A stretch of DNA of 64,000 nucleotides from Pelobates cultripes (taxonomy: Eukaryota; Chordata; Amphibia; Anura; Pelobatidae), in contig OW240912.1 of NCBI GenBank assembly GCA_933207985.1, forward strand, positions 204,606,240-204,670,239, written 5' to 3'. Both the position numbers and the translations under genes were made by a program. Positions 22,575-33,823 of this stretch are shown one piece after another (positions within the stretch are counted from its first letter, which is position 1; each line of letters starts with the position of its first letter). The notes below the pieces were generated by a model that ran no database searches, was not told where the DNA came from, and was given only the letters and a program-made list of their open reading frames with translations.

Positions 22575-22950
22575 TTTCTGCAGAGCTGAATCTCCTCAGA
22601 GACACTGTATTGAATCCATGATAATAGGGGGGGAAAAACTTAAAGCACAGTGATTTTTCTCTCACTGAGCTGAAACCAAACTCAGAGACTCAGTCTTCCC
22701 TACCCTCCTGTCTCCTCCTCCTTTCTCAAATTTATTTTTCCTCCCCTCTTTTCCAAACTCTTAGCCTTCCCCTCTCATCTTACTATCTCTGCTCCTCTGA
22801 CTTTTATTGACCTCTCTCTTTTTCCAGTCAGTTTCCCAGTCATCAGTTCGCCCCTTCTAATCTTACTCATTTTGAGTGCTTTCTGTCTCTCTGCAGAACA
22901 TATAAATACATTTCTCCCAGTTTTCCATTTCACTGTTTATGACTGGAAAA
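22575..22950 (-). promoter_or_regulatory. COL16A1: Putative COL16A1 5' UTR exon and promoter region
   Basis: On the minus strand a strong splice donor (CAGAAAG/GTGAGT) ends at 22,574, preceded by about 300 bases of GA-rich DNA (on the minus strand) of the kind common in 5' UTRs. It is the best candidate for the non-coding first exon that would splice to the acceptor before 16,298. A TATTTATA sequence (minus strand, about 22,900-22,907) could be a TATA-like element. No transcription start can be fixed from sequence alone. Confidence 0.45.
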
Positions 22951-23152
22951 TGAAATACATTCAGAAGTAGATGTTCTCAACCAATGTAAGTACAATATAA
23001 CGGGCCAAACTTGTCTGTCACTGACGGTTGGATTATAAATCCTAAATACTAATTTAAATAAAGATAAATAGTAATTACATTGGAAATATATATTTTAAAA
23101 TATTCTCGAATTTTTAAATATATCAAGGATTTTAATGTCAATGCCCAACTTA

Positions 23153-23475
23153 AAGGGTTACTCAAATCAAAAATAGTTTTAATAAAACATTGTTTTTGGT
23201 CATAATAATCCTTACTATACTGGTCCCCCACCTCAAAGAAAAGAAAAAAAATTAAACAAAAGCTTACCTTTGTTTCAGAACTAAGGCTAGGTTTTCTGGG
23301 CAGCTTGATCCTCTTCCTGTGATGTTTCTCCCCCCACTTTGGGGAGTATGGGCAGCATCTCAGCATCAGTTCGGAGTTGTTATCCCAGATTTCATACTGC
23401 TGCGTCACTTTCACCTCAATTCCTGAGTAATTGCTCCAATTTTTATGCAGCTGCGTCAATTTCACTTAGTAAGCG
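23153..23475. repeat. Possible MITE fragment (AAAGGGTTACTC)
   Basis: Starts TTAAAGGGTTACTCAAATCA, the style of TTAA-family ends, but a matching right terminus was not found. Probably a truncated non-coding repeat. Confidence 0.4.
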
Positions 23476-23489
23476 GCGCCATTACGCCA

Positions 23490-24009
23490 TAGAAAATGCA
23501 GACAAGTCTTATCATATGAAACAAGTGTGTTGTTTTGAGTGCAGTGATAGTATTACTAGGTCATGGGCACGTCATTTTGGCTTCAAACAAATGTACATGA
23601 CGCAGGCCATGACCTTCATGCCTTTATATATATATTTTTCTATTTCTAGTGTCTTGTTTCTAATGTACATGTGTCAACGACTCACAATTGACGCAAAACC
23701 CTGGGCCTAAATACACTCACTCTGTTGTAGGCTCAAAACCCTTTGGTGGTTCCAGACCTCCTAAGCTCGCTGTTTTGTGTATTTTGGTTTCCCTTGGCTT
23801 TTTGATCTGGCTTTGTTATTTACCCTGCCTTGTCTTCTCGTATCCCTGACCAGGTCAGTCCTGATGCTGTTATTGCCTTGTTCTCCAGGTCTAGTTTGCT
23901 CTGGTAATTCTCTGGCCTTGCTATAGTATTTAATACTGCTGATTCCAGTTTCTATGCTAAGCATTAAGTCTGTTAATGTCTGGTAATACACCTTTTGAAA
24001 CCCTTCAAC
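23490..24009 (+). mobile_element. Solo LTR fragment of the gypsy family
   Basis: Shares blocks with the 3' LTR at 58,803-59,540: ATTACTAGGTCA, ACAATTGACGCAAAA followed by GGGCCTAAATACACTC (LTR version GGGCCTATAAATACTC), CGTATCCCTGACCAG and the closing TAGCATAGA-like segment. No gag or pol lies next to it. The right side is cut by the hAT-type element that starts at 24,010. Confidence 0.65.
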
Positions 24010-24880
24010 CAGGCCCAGACTGGCCATTGGGCGAACCAGTTAAATGTCCGGTGGGCTGCGATGGCCATGAGCCGAGGTCGGCAGGAGAGATCAAGGGATC
24101 TCCCCTGCCAGCCCATGCAGGGCAGCAGTGGCCCTAATAGGGAGTTCCGGCCCCTCACGGGCTGGTGGAGGGGAGATTGGACAGTGAACGCCACGCTCCA
24201 TGTATGCTGGAAAACCAGCCTGTCTTCTCGCGAGCGCCGATATTAGCATAGCGTTGCCATAGTAAGCCATGGCAACGCTCTGAAAAAAAACCCCACCAGA
24301 GACAGAGTAACCCTGCGGGGTACAGACTAAATAACCTGCCGGCTGGACTGGATTATCTTGTGGCGTACCCCCTCTCACTGGACCACCAGGGGTCTGCATG
24401 TTCCCTCTCCCCCTGCAAGGTAATAAGGGGAAGTAAATGTGATTTTTTTAATTGTTTTTTAAATTACATTCATTATTTAAGCCCCTATCCTCACACTATA
24501 TATACACACCCTTACATATATATAAGGGCTGACTTAACCACCCACCTGCTTCGATACCTTTTGGTTGCAGGGAGGCGACTTCCTAGGACTACAGCCGCTG
24601 ATGGGAGTCTGAAACTAGCTGACTGCTGTGTACCCCCCTCTGTGTCCTCTCAGCCCACGCGGTTTGTAAGCTGTGAGGAATTAAGATAGTGACTTCCTTC
24701 CAGCACTCTGTAAGCATTAAAGGGACCTGGTCATGCAGACAAAGGGCTGCAGCACCTGGCTGAGGGGGGTGGAAACTGCTTGGTTTCCTCCTGGCATCAC
24801 CGATACTGCAGGGGCATGATCAGGTTCTTAAAGGACCTCTGTACCCCACCAGGCACTTGTTTATCAGTAATACGTATCGG
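24010..24880 (+). mobile_element. Diverged hAT-type element, same superfamily as copy 1, right end unclear
   Basis: The left terminus CAGGCCCAGACTGGCC matches the 2-kb family. The next 300 bp align in order with it (GGTGGGCTGCGATGGCC, GATCTCCCCTGCC, TTCTCGCGAG at 24,225-24,234 and a split GTTGCCAT...ATGGCAAC). The expected right end and an 8-bp duplication of CCTTCAAC were not found, so the 3' side may be truncated; the end given is approximate. Confidence 0.65.
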
Positions 24881-24904
24881 CCCTTAACCCCTTAAGGACG
24901 GAGC

Positions 24905-25979
24905 CAAATGTACACGAGTGACAGGCAACAGAGGGTTGTAGTTAATGGAATATATTCGAAGCTTGGACTTGTCACCAGTGGGGTACCTCAGGGATCTGTA
25001 CTTGGACCCATTCTCTTTAATATTTTTATTAGTGATATTGCAGAAGGTCTTGATGGTAAGGTATGTCTTTTTGCTGATGATACTAAGATATGTAACAGGG
25101 TTGATGTTCCAGGAGGGATAAGCCAAATGACAAATGATTTAGGTAAACTAGAAAAATGGTCAGAATTGTGGCAACTGACATTTAATGTGGATAAGTGTAA
25201 GATAATGCATCTTGGACGAAAAAACACAAGGGCAGAGTACAGAATATTTGATAGAGTCCTAACCTCAACATATGAGGAAAGGTATTTAGGGGTGATTATT
25301 TCTGATGACTTAAAGGTAGGCAGACAATGTAATAGAGCAGCAGGAAATGCTAGCAGAATGCTTGGTTGTATAGGGAGAGGTATTAGCAGTAGAAAGAGGG
25401 AAGTGCTCATGCCATTGTACAGAACACTGGTGAGACCTCAGTTGGAGTATTGTACACAGTACTGGAGACCGTATCTTCAGACTGATATTGATACCTTAGA
25501 GAGAGTTCAGAGAAGGGCTACTAAACTTGTTCATGGATTGCGGGATAACACTTACCAGGAAAGGTTAAAGGATCTTAACATGTATAGCTTGGAGGAAAGA
25601 CGAGACAGGGGGGATATGATAGAAACATTTAAATATACAAAGGGAATCAACACAGTAAAAGAGGAGACTATATTTAAAAGAAGAAAAACTACCTCAACAA
25701 GAGGACATAGTCTTAAATTAGAGGGACAAAGGTTTAAAAATAATATCAGGAAGTATTACTTTACTGAGAGGGTAGTGGATGCATGGAATAGCCTTCCAGC
25801 TGAAGTGGCAGAGGTTAACACAGTAAAGGAGTTTAAGCATGCGTGGGATAGGCATAGGTTATCCTAACTATAAGATAAGACTAGGGAGTAATGAAAGTAT
25901 TTAGAAAATTGGGCAGACTAGATGGGCCGAATGGTTCTTATCTGCCGTCACATTCTATGTTTCTATGTTTCTATGTTGT
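24905..25979 (+). mobile_element. CR1/L2-type LINE, 5'-truncated
   Basis: Carries the C-terminal reverse-transcriptase region (next entry) followed by a short 3' UTR ending in GCCGTCACATTCTATG and repeated TTTCTATG units at about 25,947-25,978. Such short 3' repeats, rather than poly(A), are typical of CR1/L2 elements. Severe 5' truncation is usual for these LINEs. Confidence 0.85.
24908..25867 (+). pseudogene. LINE reverse transcriptase, C-terminal part
   Basis: An open frame of 319 residues. It begins inside the RT palm with SGVPQGSVLGPILFNIF (motif 4), then LFADDTKI (the catalytic FADD box), FNVDKCKIMHLGRK, YLGVIISDDLK, and the thumb region with LYRTLVRPQLEYC and RRDRGDMIETFKYTKG. The ending RHRLS is typical of CR1/L2/Rex-type LINEs, whose RT primes on nicked target DNA. 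The frame itself is unbroken, but the endonuclease and first RT motifs are missing, so it is a dead 5'-truncated copy. The ATG is incidental. Confidence 0.9.
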
Positions 25980-26299
25980 GAACAAAACAAAATGTAAACA
26001 AAACCTGGCATTTGCGCTACATGTCTGTCCAACCATAATTCACCTCTTTCATAGTAAATGCACCCACCCTTATTATATATAATTTTATTCAGGGGAAACA
26101 GGGCTTTCATTTAATATCAAATATTTAGCTATGAAACATAATTTAATATGAAAAACATGGGAGAAAATAAGATTATTTTAAATTTTTTTAGTTCTATATG
26201 ACATTTTTACTGTCAATGTCATAATACTGTTTGCTTTTAGTGCAATAAAATACACATATTTGTATTCAGCAAAGTCTCACGTGTAAGACAGTAGCCCCT

Positions 26300-27060
26300 A
26301 TGTACAGGTTTTATGGCGTTTTGGGAAGTTACAGGGTCAAATATAACACGTTACATTTAAAATTGAAATTCGCCAGATTGGTTACATTGCCTTTTAGACT
26401 GTATAGTAGCCCGGGAATGAAATTTACACCCATAATGGCATACCATTTGCAATAGTAGACATCCCAAGGTATTGCAAATGGGGCATGTCCAGTCTTTTTT
26501 AGTAGCCATTTGGTCACAAACACTGGCCAAAGTTAGCGTTAGAATTTGTGTGTGAAAAATGCAAAAAAACGCCAATTTTGGCCAGTGTTTGTGACCAAGT
26601 GGCTACTAAAAAAGACTGGACATACCCCGTTTACAATACCTTGGGTTGTCTTCTTTTGCAAATGGTATGCCATCATAGGGGTAATTTCCATTCTTGGGCT
26701 ACCATAGGGTCTCAAAGGCAACCTAACCAATCTGACAAATTTTAATGTGAAAAAATGAAACACAAGCCTTATATTTGACGCTGTAACTTTTGAAAACACC
26801 ATAAAACCTGTACATGAGGGGTACTGTTGTACTCGGGAGACTTCGCTGAACACAAATATTTGTGTTTCAAAACAGTAAAAAGTATCGCAGCAATAATATC
26901 ATCCATGTAAGTGCTGTTTGTGCGTGAGAAATGCAAAAAACTTCACTTTTACTGGCGAAATCATCGTTGTAATACATTTTACTGTTTTGAAACACTAATA
27001 TTTGTGTTCATCGAAGTCTCCCGAGTAGAACAGTACCCCCCATGTACAGGTTTTATGGTG
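26300..27060. repeat. Two consecutive large imperfect palindromes
   Basis: In 26,300-26,820 the left arm (TACAGGTTTTATGGCGTTTT, CCAGTCTTTTTTAGTAGCCA, TTTGGTCACAAACACTGGCC) is mirrored by the right arm around position 26,560. In 26,820-27,060 GTACTCGGGAGACTTCG and TTTGTGTTTCAAAACAGTAAA are mirrored by TACTGTTTTGAAACAC and CGAAGTCTCCCGAGTA. Non-coding. Confidence 0.85.
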
Positions 27061-27169
27061 TCTTGGAAAGTTATAGGGTTAAATATAGTGCTAGCAAATT
27101 AAATTCCCTTTTTACTTTCGGCATGGGTTGTCAGGCAGATCCCGCTAATTGTAATTAATTAAGATACCT

Positions 27170-27557
27170 AATTATGTAAAAATATTACATAAATATATAT
27201 GTAGAATTAATATATGTATATATATACGTATGTAAATCTATTTGTGTATATATATATATATATATAATTTTTAAAAAAATATTTTTATTTATATATAGGT
27301 ATATCTATAGTGATATATACGTATATAGATATATATATTATTTCGTTCTACATGTATTTTGATATAAATATATATATTAATATCACAATACAGTTAGAAC
27401 GAAATAACACATCTATATATTTTTTAATTATTTATTTTTAATTATTTTTTAATTTTATATTTTAACGTATTTACAGTTTTTTTATATTATATATAAATAT
27501 ATATATTACAATAATTATATATATATATTTAATCAGTATCAGTCTACGAGTAATTTA

Positions 27558-27599
<42 letters not shown>

Positions 27600-27629
27600 T
27601 ATATATTTTAATAGTAAAATACACCTAGA

Positions 27630-27671
<42 letters not shown>

Positions 27672-27735
27672 ATATATATATAATATATATATATATTTAG
27701 ATCATATATATAATATAATTTATTTTTTTACACTT
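27170..27735. repeat. AT-rich low-complexity block with (GT)n
   Basis: Long TATA/ATAT runs (for example 27,564-27,606) and a GT run at 27,632-27,667. Open frames here are artefacts. Confidence 0.9.
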
Positions 27736-27984
27736 TTAACATTATTTTATTTTATTTCCAGCCAGCAGGGGGACCACCTGTCATTACAGGCAGCCCCCCT
27801 GCTGGCAATACAGAAGCCAGCTATCCCGGCCATGTGATTGTGAGGTCCTCGCAAGGACCTCACTCTCACATGGCCGGGGGGGGCTTCAGGATGTCAGATG
27901 TGCCGCGGGGGGCTCCCTGGGAGTCCCCCCAACCGCGATCGCCGGCGTGGGATCGCTGGCAACCGGTTAAGTACAAAAAAAAGT

Positions 27985-28058
27985 AGGGCGTACTATTACG
28001 CCCGAAGGCGTTTTGAGCCGCTTAAAATAGGACGTAATAGTACGCCCTCCGGCATTAA
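27985..28058. repeat. Subterminal hairpin
   Basis: AGGGCGTACTATTACGCCC is followed after about 30 bp by GGACGTAATAGTACGCCCT, a near-perfect inverted repeat just inside the right end of the TTAA-bounded element. Confidence 0.85.
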
Positions 28059-28113
28059 GGGGTTAATGTGTGGACCACACGATGGGTCCCCAAGGTAATG
28101 CAGGCCCAGTACA

Positions 28114-29384
28114 CAGGGCTGGACTGGCCCACCGGGATATCGGGGGAATTTCCCGGTGGGCCGGTGGACTTGGGGCCGGCAGTGCAGGACCTGAAAAATA
28201 CATTTTTTCCTCCTCTGAGTTTTTGTGTGAGGGCTGGGGCAGACAATTACTGAAGTGGCTGCTAGAGGCAGGTACACAGAGAGAGGTAGCAGCCATCTGC
28301 AGCAGGGAGGAGAGAGTCTCCCACACATTGCCAGCTCCTCTGCATGGTCAGTCGTAGGATCCAGCCCACGCACTGCGCTCCGCCCCCAGCCTCAGCCTGG
28401 TGAACTTTTACACAGAAAGAGGAAGTACAGGAAGCACCACAAGAAGGATCCACACTGCCAGTGACAGGTAATTCTATGATTGATACTGAAAGAGATAGAG
28501 AGAGAGTGTGTGCTTCTGTGTGTATCAGCTCACTTGTAGTAAGTTTTTGTTTGTCAGTGAGTTTTTAGTGTGCTTGTGTGTGTATCAGTGAGCTTGCCTG
28601 TAATAAGCTTGTGTATGTCAGTAAGTTTGACTGTTGTGAACTTGTGTATGGGGCAGGGAGCTTGTGTGTGTTGGTGTGCTTGTGTGGGTCGGTCAGAGAG
28701 GTTGTGTGTGTGGTGAGCTTGTCTGTAGTTAGGTTGTGTTTGTCACTGAGTTTGTCTCTAATGCATAGGCGTGCGCACGGGGTGTGCCTGGGCACACCCT
28801 AATCCCCGTGGCACGCTTATGTATTGAGAACGGCAGGGGAGATCTCAGGATCTCCCCTGTCGGCTCATGCAGAGCCGGCGCTATCAAAGCGCCGGCTCTG
28901 CTCTAAGCCTCCCCTCACCGACCCACAGGCAGTGAGGGAGGCAGGAGAGGACCCGGGGAGCTCTTGCCAGCTGCTCCGCCGGGTTTGTCTCGCGAGGTAG
29001 GAGCGTTGCCATTGAACTAGTGTGATTTATTAATGTGGAACATCCTTTTAATATATATATTTTCTGAAATTATACAATTGACACACTGATGCCGATATAC
29101 TGATAGAGGATTGTCACTGATGCCAATATACTGATGGAGGATTGTCCTGCTTAAAGAATTGTCCCCAAGCAGAGCCAGTCACAACAGACAAGGGGGCGTC
29201 CTGGAGGGTGGAGGCTATAGCACTGTAACACCCATGAATCATCTGGTGCGAGGGGCTGCAGGTAAGACAAAAGTTTTCCAAAGTACATACATATAAACAA
29301 TACCAGCATACTATGTGACACAATGAATTAGAGGGCTGGAATAAATTTTTTCCAGGGCTGCTTTCTGTTCCCAGTCCGGCCCTG
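28114..29384 (+). mobile_element. hAT-type non-autonomous element, variant copy
   Basis: Left end CAGGGCTGGACTGGCC, right end CCCAGTCCGGCCCTG, flanked by an exact 8-bp duplication CCAGTACA (28,106-28,113 and 29,385-29,392). The interior shares GATCTCCCCTG, CGCCGGCTCTG and GTCTCGCGAG blocks with the 2-kb family but is rearranged and shorter, with GTGTGTATCAG-type repeats at 28,490-28,760. No transposase. Confidence 0.9.
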
Positions 29385-29389
29385 CCAGT

Positions 29390-30990
29390 ACATACACACC
29401 AGCTGCAATGGATGTAGTTCTGCCAATGGTCATGGGTGAATATTTCTTAATATGTAAGCAGAAGTTCTATGATAGTCAAAGCCGGATTTACATGTCAGTT
29501 ACCTGTAGGTACAGAATTGTAAGATGCCCCCTGCCCGTCTGTGAATATAGTGAGTGTGTGCACCTTTATAAATAAAGATATGTTTAGAATTTGTTGGGAT
29601 AAAGAGGGGTGTAAAGTAGAGAGTGTTCAACATCAGAGTTAGAGTACATATGATGTTTGTTAAGTGTTAAAGGAACACTATAGCATATAGGTATGCCTAG
29701 TGCTATAGTGCTGTACCGCTCAGAGCTGCTCCCCTCTCTACCTGCTGCAACATCACTAGCTTTGCATCTTTTCCTAAGTTGTGGTTCAAAGCTGTTGGAT
29801 ACAGCAAACACAGACTCAATGGAATCCATGTTTAAAATGGAATGAGGCAAAAATATGTTAAACTAATTTACATATACCCACCCAGAATCCTTTGCGGTAG
29901 TAACATCACTGAAGATTTGTGATTTCTGTGGGGAAAGCAAGTCTTATGGCTTGACTGGTGTGCAGATTTTTGTATTAACTATCCATCTTATTACTAACAA
30001 AGATAAAACAACTGTTACTTATAGACATAGTAGGATAAGAAATATAGCTTAATATACCACACTAAACAGCACCAGAGACATAGTAGAGACATCTGACACG
30101 AGTAGTAGCATAAGAACATGCAGTTCCATTTAGAATGTGCTAATGCAGATGACTGAAAATAAAAAATAAAAAAGGTGCTCAATATCAAGTAAACATTAGA
30201 GAGCATGTTATACAAGTCGGCATACTGAGATATAATAAAGAATAGAAGGCAGACCTTTATAGGGAATCTACAGTCCAACACAACATGGATCTTCAGGCAC
30301 AGAGTTGAAGGTGTCAGGTTTAAATCCTGGGTCTGCAGTTGCTTTTCTCCCATCTCTCCATCACTCCGCATCTCCTTCCTGCTTGGCCTAGAGATATGTT
30401 GCTGCGACATTTGATGGCATATTGCTGGTCTTGTAGTGCCTCAGGTGTGTTGAGCCTGAGGAGATGGAGGCTAAAGCGGACTAGTCCTGGTGCTTAAAAA
30501 GAGGTGAGTAATCTTTATTAAATTTACATTGCTTTACCAGGAAAAGTGAGTGGACAGAAGGGAACCTTTAGTTCCGAAATAAAGATTGTTATTTTTAAGA
30601 CTATAGTTTCCTTTAAGCTCCAAAAAGTCACATTATGCTGAAAACAGGTACCCCCTACAAGACATGCAGCTGTTGGTCAATGTAAAATGACTGTCAAAAT
30701 CTTTGCCAAACATTTATATGATCATTACCAAACTTAGTGCTGCATACATAGAAAATAAAGGGGTTACGACCAACACTGACCTCATACCACAAAATGATGC
30801 AAAGTTCAGGGACTGGCATCCATAGCAACCGCCAACCACCAGACCACAGAGATAATTGCTAAATGAAACTGCTGCTGGAGCCTCATTAAATAAGCAACTT
30901 TTGCCCATATAAAAGCCGCATATAGTCCATTGAAGGTGAATAGAAGCAAATAAAGGACATTCCATCTGCCATGGAAATTACATGATAAAG
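29390..30990. other. Intergenic; only a short MITE fragment
   Basis: Contains a TTAAAGGAACACTATAGC fragment (about 29,667-29,760) resembling the TTAA MITEs. Otherwise no gene or bounded repeat was recognised. Confidence 0.5.
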
Positions 30991-30999
30991 GGATAAAAA

Positions 31000-32135
31000 C
31001 AGTTGTGTATTCTGGTTTTGTGTTGTCCTAGGCATGACAAAACTCAGGCACCCCACCACTTCTAAATTTCACTTCCTTTTATAAACCAACACGCTCTTTG
31101 CCCGACAGACATATGCCTTCACTAATGCATACACTGACATACACTCACTGACAGATACACAGTCATTGTCACACACACTGTTTAATCAACACACACTTTC
31201 ACTGAAACATTCGCATTCACCGACAGACACAGGCATTCACTGACAGATATACATGCACACTCACTGACAGACAGACACACATACACATTCACCGATAGAC
31301 ACACATACACACTAACTGACAGATATACATACACACTCAATGACAGACGCACACTCACTCAGTGTCAGACACACACACTGTGACCCACATATACTCACTG
31401 ACAGACACACACTGACAAACACATACACACTCACTGACAGACACACAAACACACTCGCCAACAGACATAAACACACTAACACACTCACTAACCAACACAC
31501 ACACTCACCAACCAACACACACTCACCAACATACACACACACTAAGACACTCACTAGCAGACATACTCACTGACACACACTCTTTGACAGACACACATGC
31601 ACACTCTTTGACAGACACACTCTCACTAACAGACACACTAACACACTCACCAACAGACACACACTAACACATTCACTAACAGACACAGATACACTAACAC
31701 ACTCACCAACAGATTTCATTTTTTTTTTTTTAAAGTTGCATCCACTGAGCCTCCATACATTTGCTGGAGTGTATTTTCCATTTTGCTGTGGTCCAGTGGG
31801 GCTGGCTGCAGCTCGGCGGGCGATCTGGTAGGCGGGCACAGAGTGGAGGCGGGCGGCAAGGGAGCTCTGATCCTTCTGCTCAGCTCCCTTGCGCGCCTCT
31901 TGGTGATGCCGGAGTGATGTCATATTTCGTCACTGGCATTACTGCGGTGCGCGTGAGGGAGCTGAGCAGGGAAGAGCTCAGGGGAGAGTGCTCCCTCCCA
32001 CATCAGTGCATGCCAGGTGGCCAGCCAGCCTCGGCCCCCCCGGACTAGAGGCTGGCAAGGTATTTGCCAGAGGATTTGGAGGGCGCCTTTTTTTGACGCA
32101 AATGCCTTGTCAGCCTCATGGTAAATACACCACTG
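31000..32135 (-). mobile_element. Probable hAT-type element with internal minisatellite
   Basis: The left end CAGTTGTGTATT and right end (minus strand) CAGTGGTGTATT are similar inverted termini. The flanks GATAAAAA and TATATAAA agree at 6 of 8 positions, a possible decayed duplication. The interior holds a CACTGACAGACACAC array (31,085-31,710) and a GC-rich segment resembling 46,670-47,130. No coding capacity. Confidence 0.5.
31085..31710. repeat. Minisatellite of CACTGACAGACACA units
   Basis: About 625 bp of degenerate 14-18 bp units. Apparent ORFs here are not genes. Confidence 0.92.
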
Positions 32136-32139
32136 TATA

Positions 32140-32865
32140 TAAATATATTAAACAGTGAGATATTGATATTTTACAATTTCTTATACTAACATATCTTGCA
32201 GACATATGATGCTTATCCATGGCTCCTGTCAGGGACATAAAATAAGTGTCTTTCAATTAAACCTATGCCAGCCTAATCATTCAATTCATCTATAGGGGTC
32301 CAACATTGAGAGTTATGAAATTGGCACAGAGGCTGATGTCTCTGTGTCACTAGTGATGTCATAAAACTGATGGTCCTATTTGAAAAAGGGCCAGGGATAC
32401 CCAAGGAAGGGGCATATTTATTTCTTTATTTATGAAATCTTTTACCAGGGCAGATACATCGAGATTTCAAGTTTGTACAGGGGCATATCAGACTGGAATG
32501 CATTCACTAATTTACCCTCACTGGCTGGCTGCACTCAGGGTAGACCATGCAAAAAGTGTTGGTGAAGTGCTCTCTGCATAGTCCTAGAGTAGTGCCCTGA
32601 CATCTTTTGGCACAGTCTGATCTAATAATGTGCATTTCGGAAATAGTTCTTGGTGTCCCTGAATGCAGGATACCAGGGAACCAACAAATAATTCTTAACC
32701 TTGGAGTCTGAACCCAAAAGACTGCTGTTTCAATGGGTCCCCTCTGAATGGAACAGGCACATTATATTCATAAGGCCCAGGCAACTGCAAATAATAAATT
32801 GGTTACTGTGGTAGGATTGCTTTTCTAAGGGCAAAGGAGACCCATCTGATACCTTACCGGGTCTA
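32140..32865. other. Intergenic; nothing recognised
   Basis: No domain-bearing frame or repeat boundary found between the hAT-like element and the purine-rich array. Confidence 0.5.
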
Positions 32866-32869
32866 TTGA

Positions 32870-33290
32870 TGGCACAGACACACCGATAGGCTCGGGGGAG
32901 AGAGAGACAAACACAAGAGGGGCTGGGGAGAAAGAGAAACACAGGAGGGGCTGAGGGGGAGAAAGCGAAATATAAGAGGGGTTGGAGGGAAAGAGAGACA
33001 CGCCGAGGGGCAGAGAGAAGCACACCAAGGAGCTTGAGGAAGAGACACACAAAAGGGGCCGGCGGAGAAAGATACAAACAAAGAGGCAGGGGGAGAAAGA
33101 CACACATAGGTGCTGTGGAAAGGTACACAAAGAGGCTGGGAGGAAGTAAGAGATACAAATGGGAGGAGTATGTGACACATAAGGGGAAAATAGGGGACAA
33201 AATAAACTAAAGGAGGTGTAAGACACAAAAGAAGGATAAGATACACTAAAAGGCGTAAAACATTCAAAAGAGGGGTTAAGAGACACAGAA
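32870..33290. repeat. Purine-rich degenerate tandem repeat
   Basis: Units of about 30 bp of the type GAGAGACACAAGAGGGGCTG repeat at least ten times with drift. The long minus-strand frames (serine/proline/leucine-rich) are repeat products. Confidence 0.85.
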
Positions 33291-33823
33291 GTGAGGTAGT
33301 GCATCTTCACCTGTGTAGCCAAAAATCCTTGCACTAGCCCTGCAAAGCAGCTGTAGAATGCTGAGTGAAACAATTTTAAAATTTAAGAAAAGGTTGCCAT
33401 GTTCAAATGATGTATTGAAACTCCTGAGCAAACACTCTGTAAATAAAATACTCTTAGAATATAGTTATATGGACAGAGTATACCTGTATATTCTAAACTC
33501 TTAACATCCACAAAATCTATTTCTTCATTACTACATTTGTAAAAAAAAAATGATAAATGGTCTAAAAGGTACAATGAATCACTATCAAAATGTGCTCATA
33601 AATGTACACTTACTTCTAGGTGCCTGAGCAAGTAACAGAGCAATTATGAATTTAGAGAAGTCTTTGAACGTTGTTTTGAGAAATATAGTTACTTATCACA
33701 TACAATAATATTCTGTCATGTCAATGTAAACAAGCTGACAAACATAGTTGCCATACTTGCATTAACTGTATTGCCCTATAATTCTAAATATTACAATGTA
33801 TTATATTGGAAACAATTATCCTT

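Larger units (their letters stand above)
24884..28066. mobile_element. TTAA-bounded 3.2-kb composite element
   Basis: Left end TTAACCCCTTAAGGACGG and right end GGCATTAAGGGGTTAA share the termini of the 80-bp MITEs. It contains a CR1/L2 LINE fragment near its left end (about 24,905-25,979), two large imperfect inverted repeats (26,300-26,820 and 26,820-27,060), an AT/GT microsatellite block and a GC-rich right part with a subterminal hairpin. No transposase is visible. Without the LINE it would be about 2.1 kb. Confidence 0.65.

Noticed and set aside
22900..22907. TATAAATA read as a plus-strand TATA box
   Set aside because: No plus-strand gene follows; it is only mentioned as a possible TATA-like element for the minus-strand gene.
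29584..29850. 88-residue minus-strand frame
   Set aside because: It overlaps a TTAA-type MITE fragment and has no recognised domain.
32730..33373. Minus-strand frames of 134-182 residues rich in Ser, Pro, Leu and Phe
   Set aside because: Product of the degenerate purine-rich tandem repeat; overlapping frames all look alike and have no domain or splice context.
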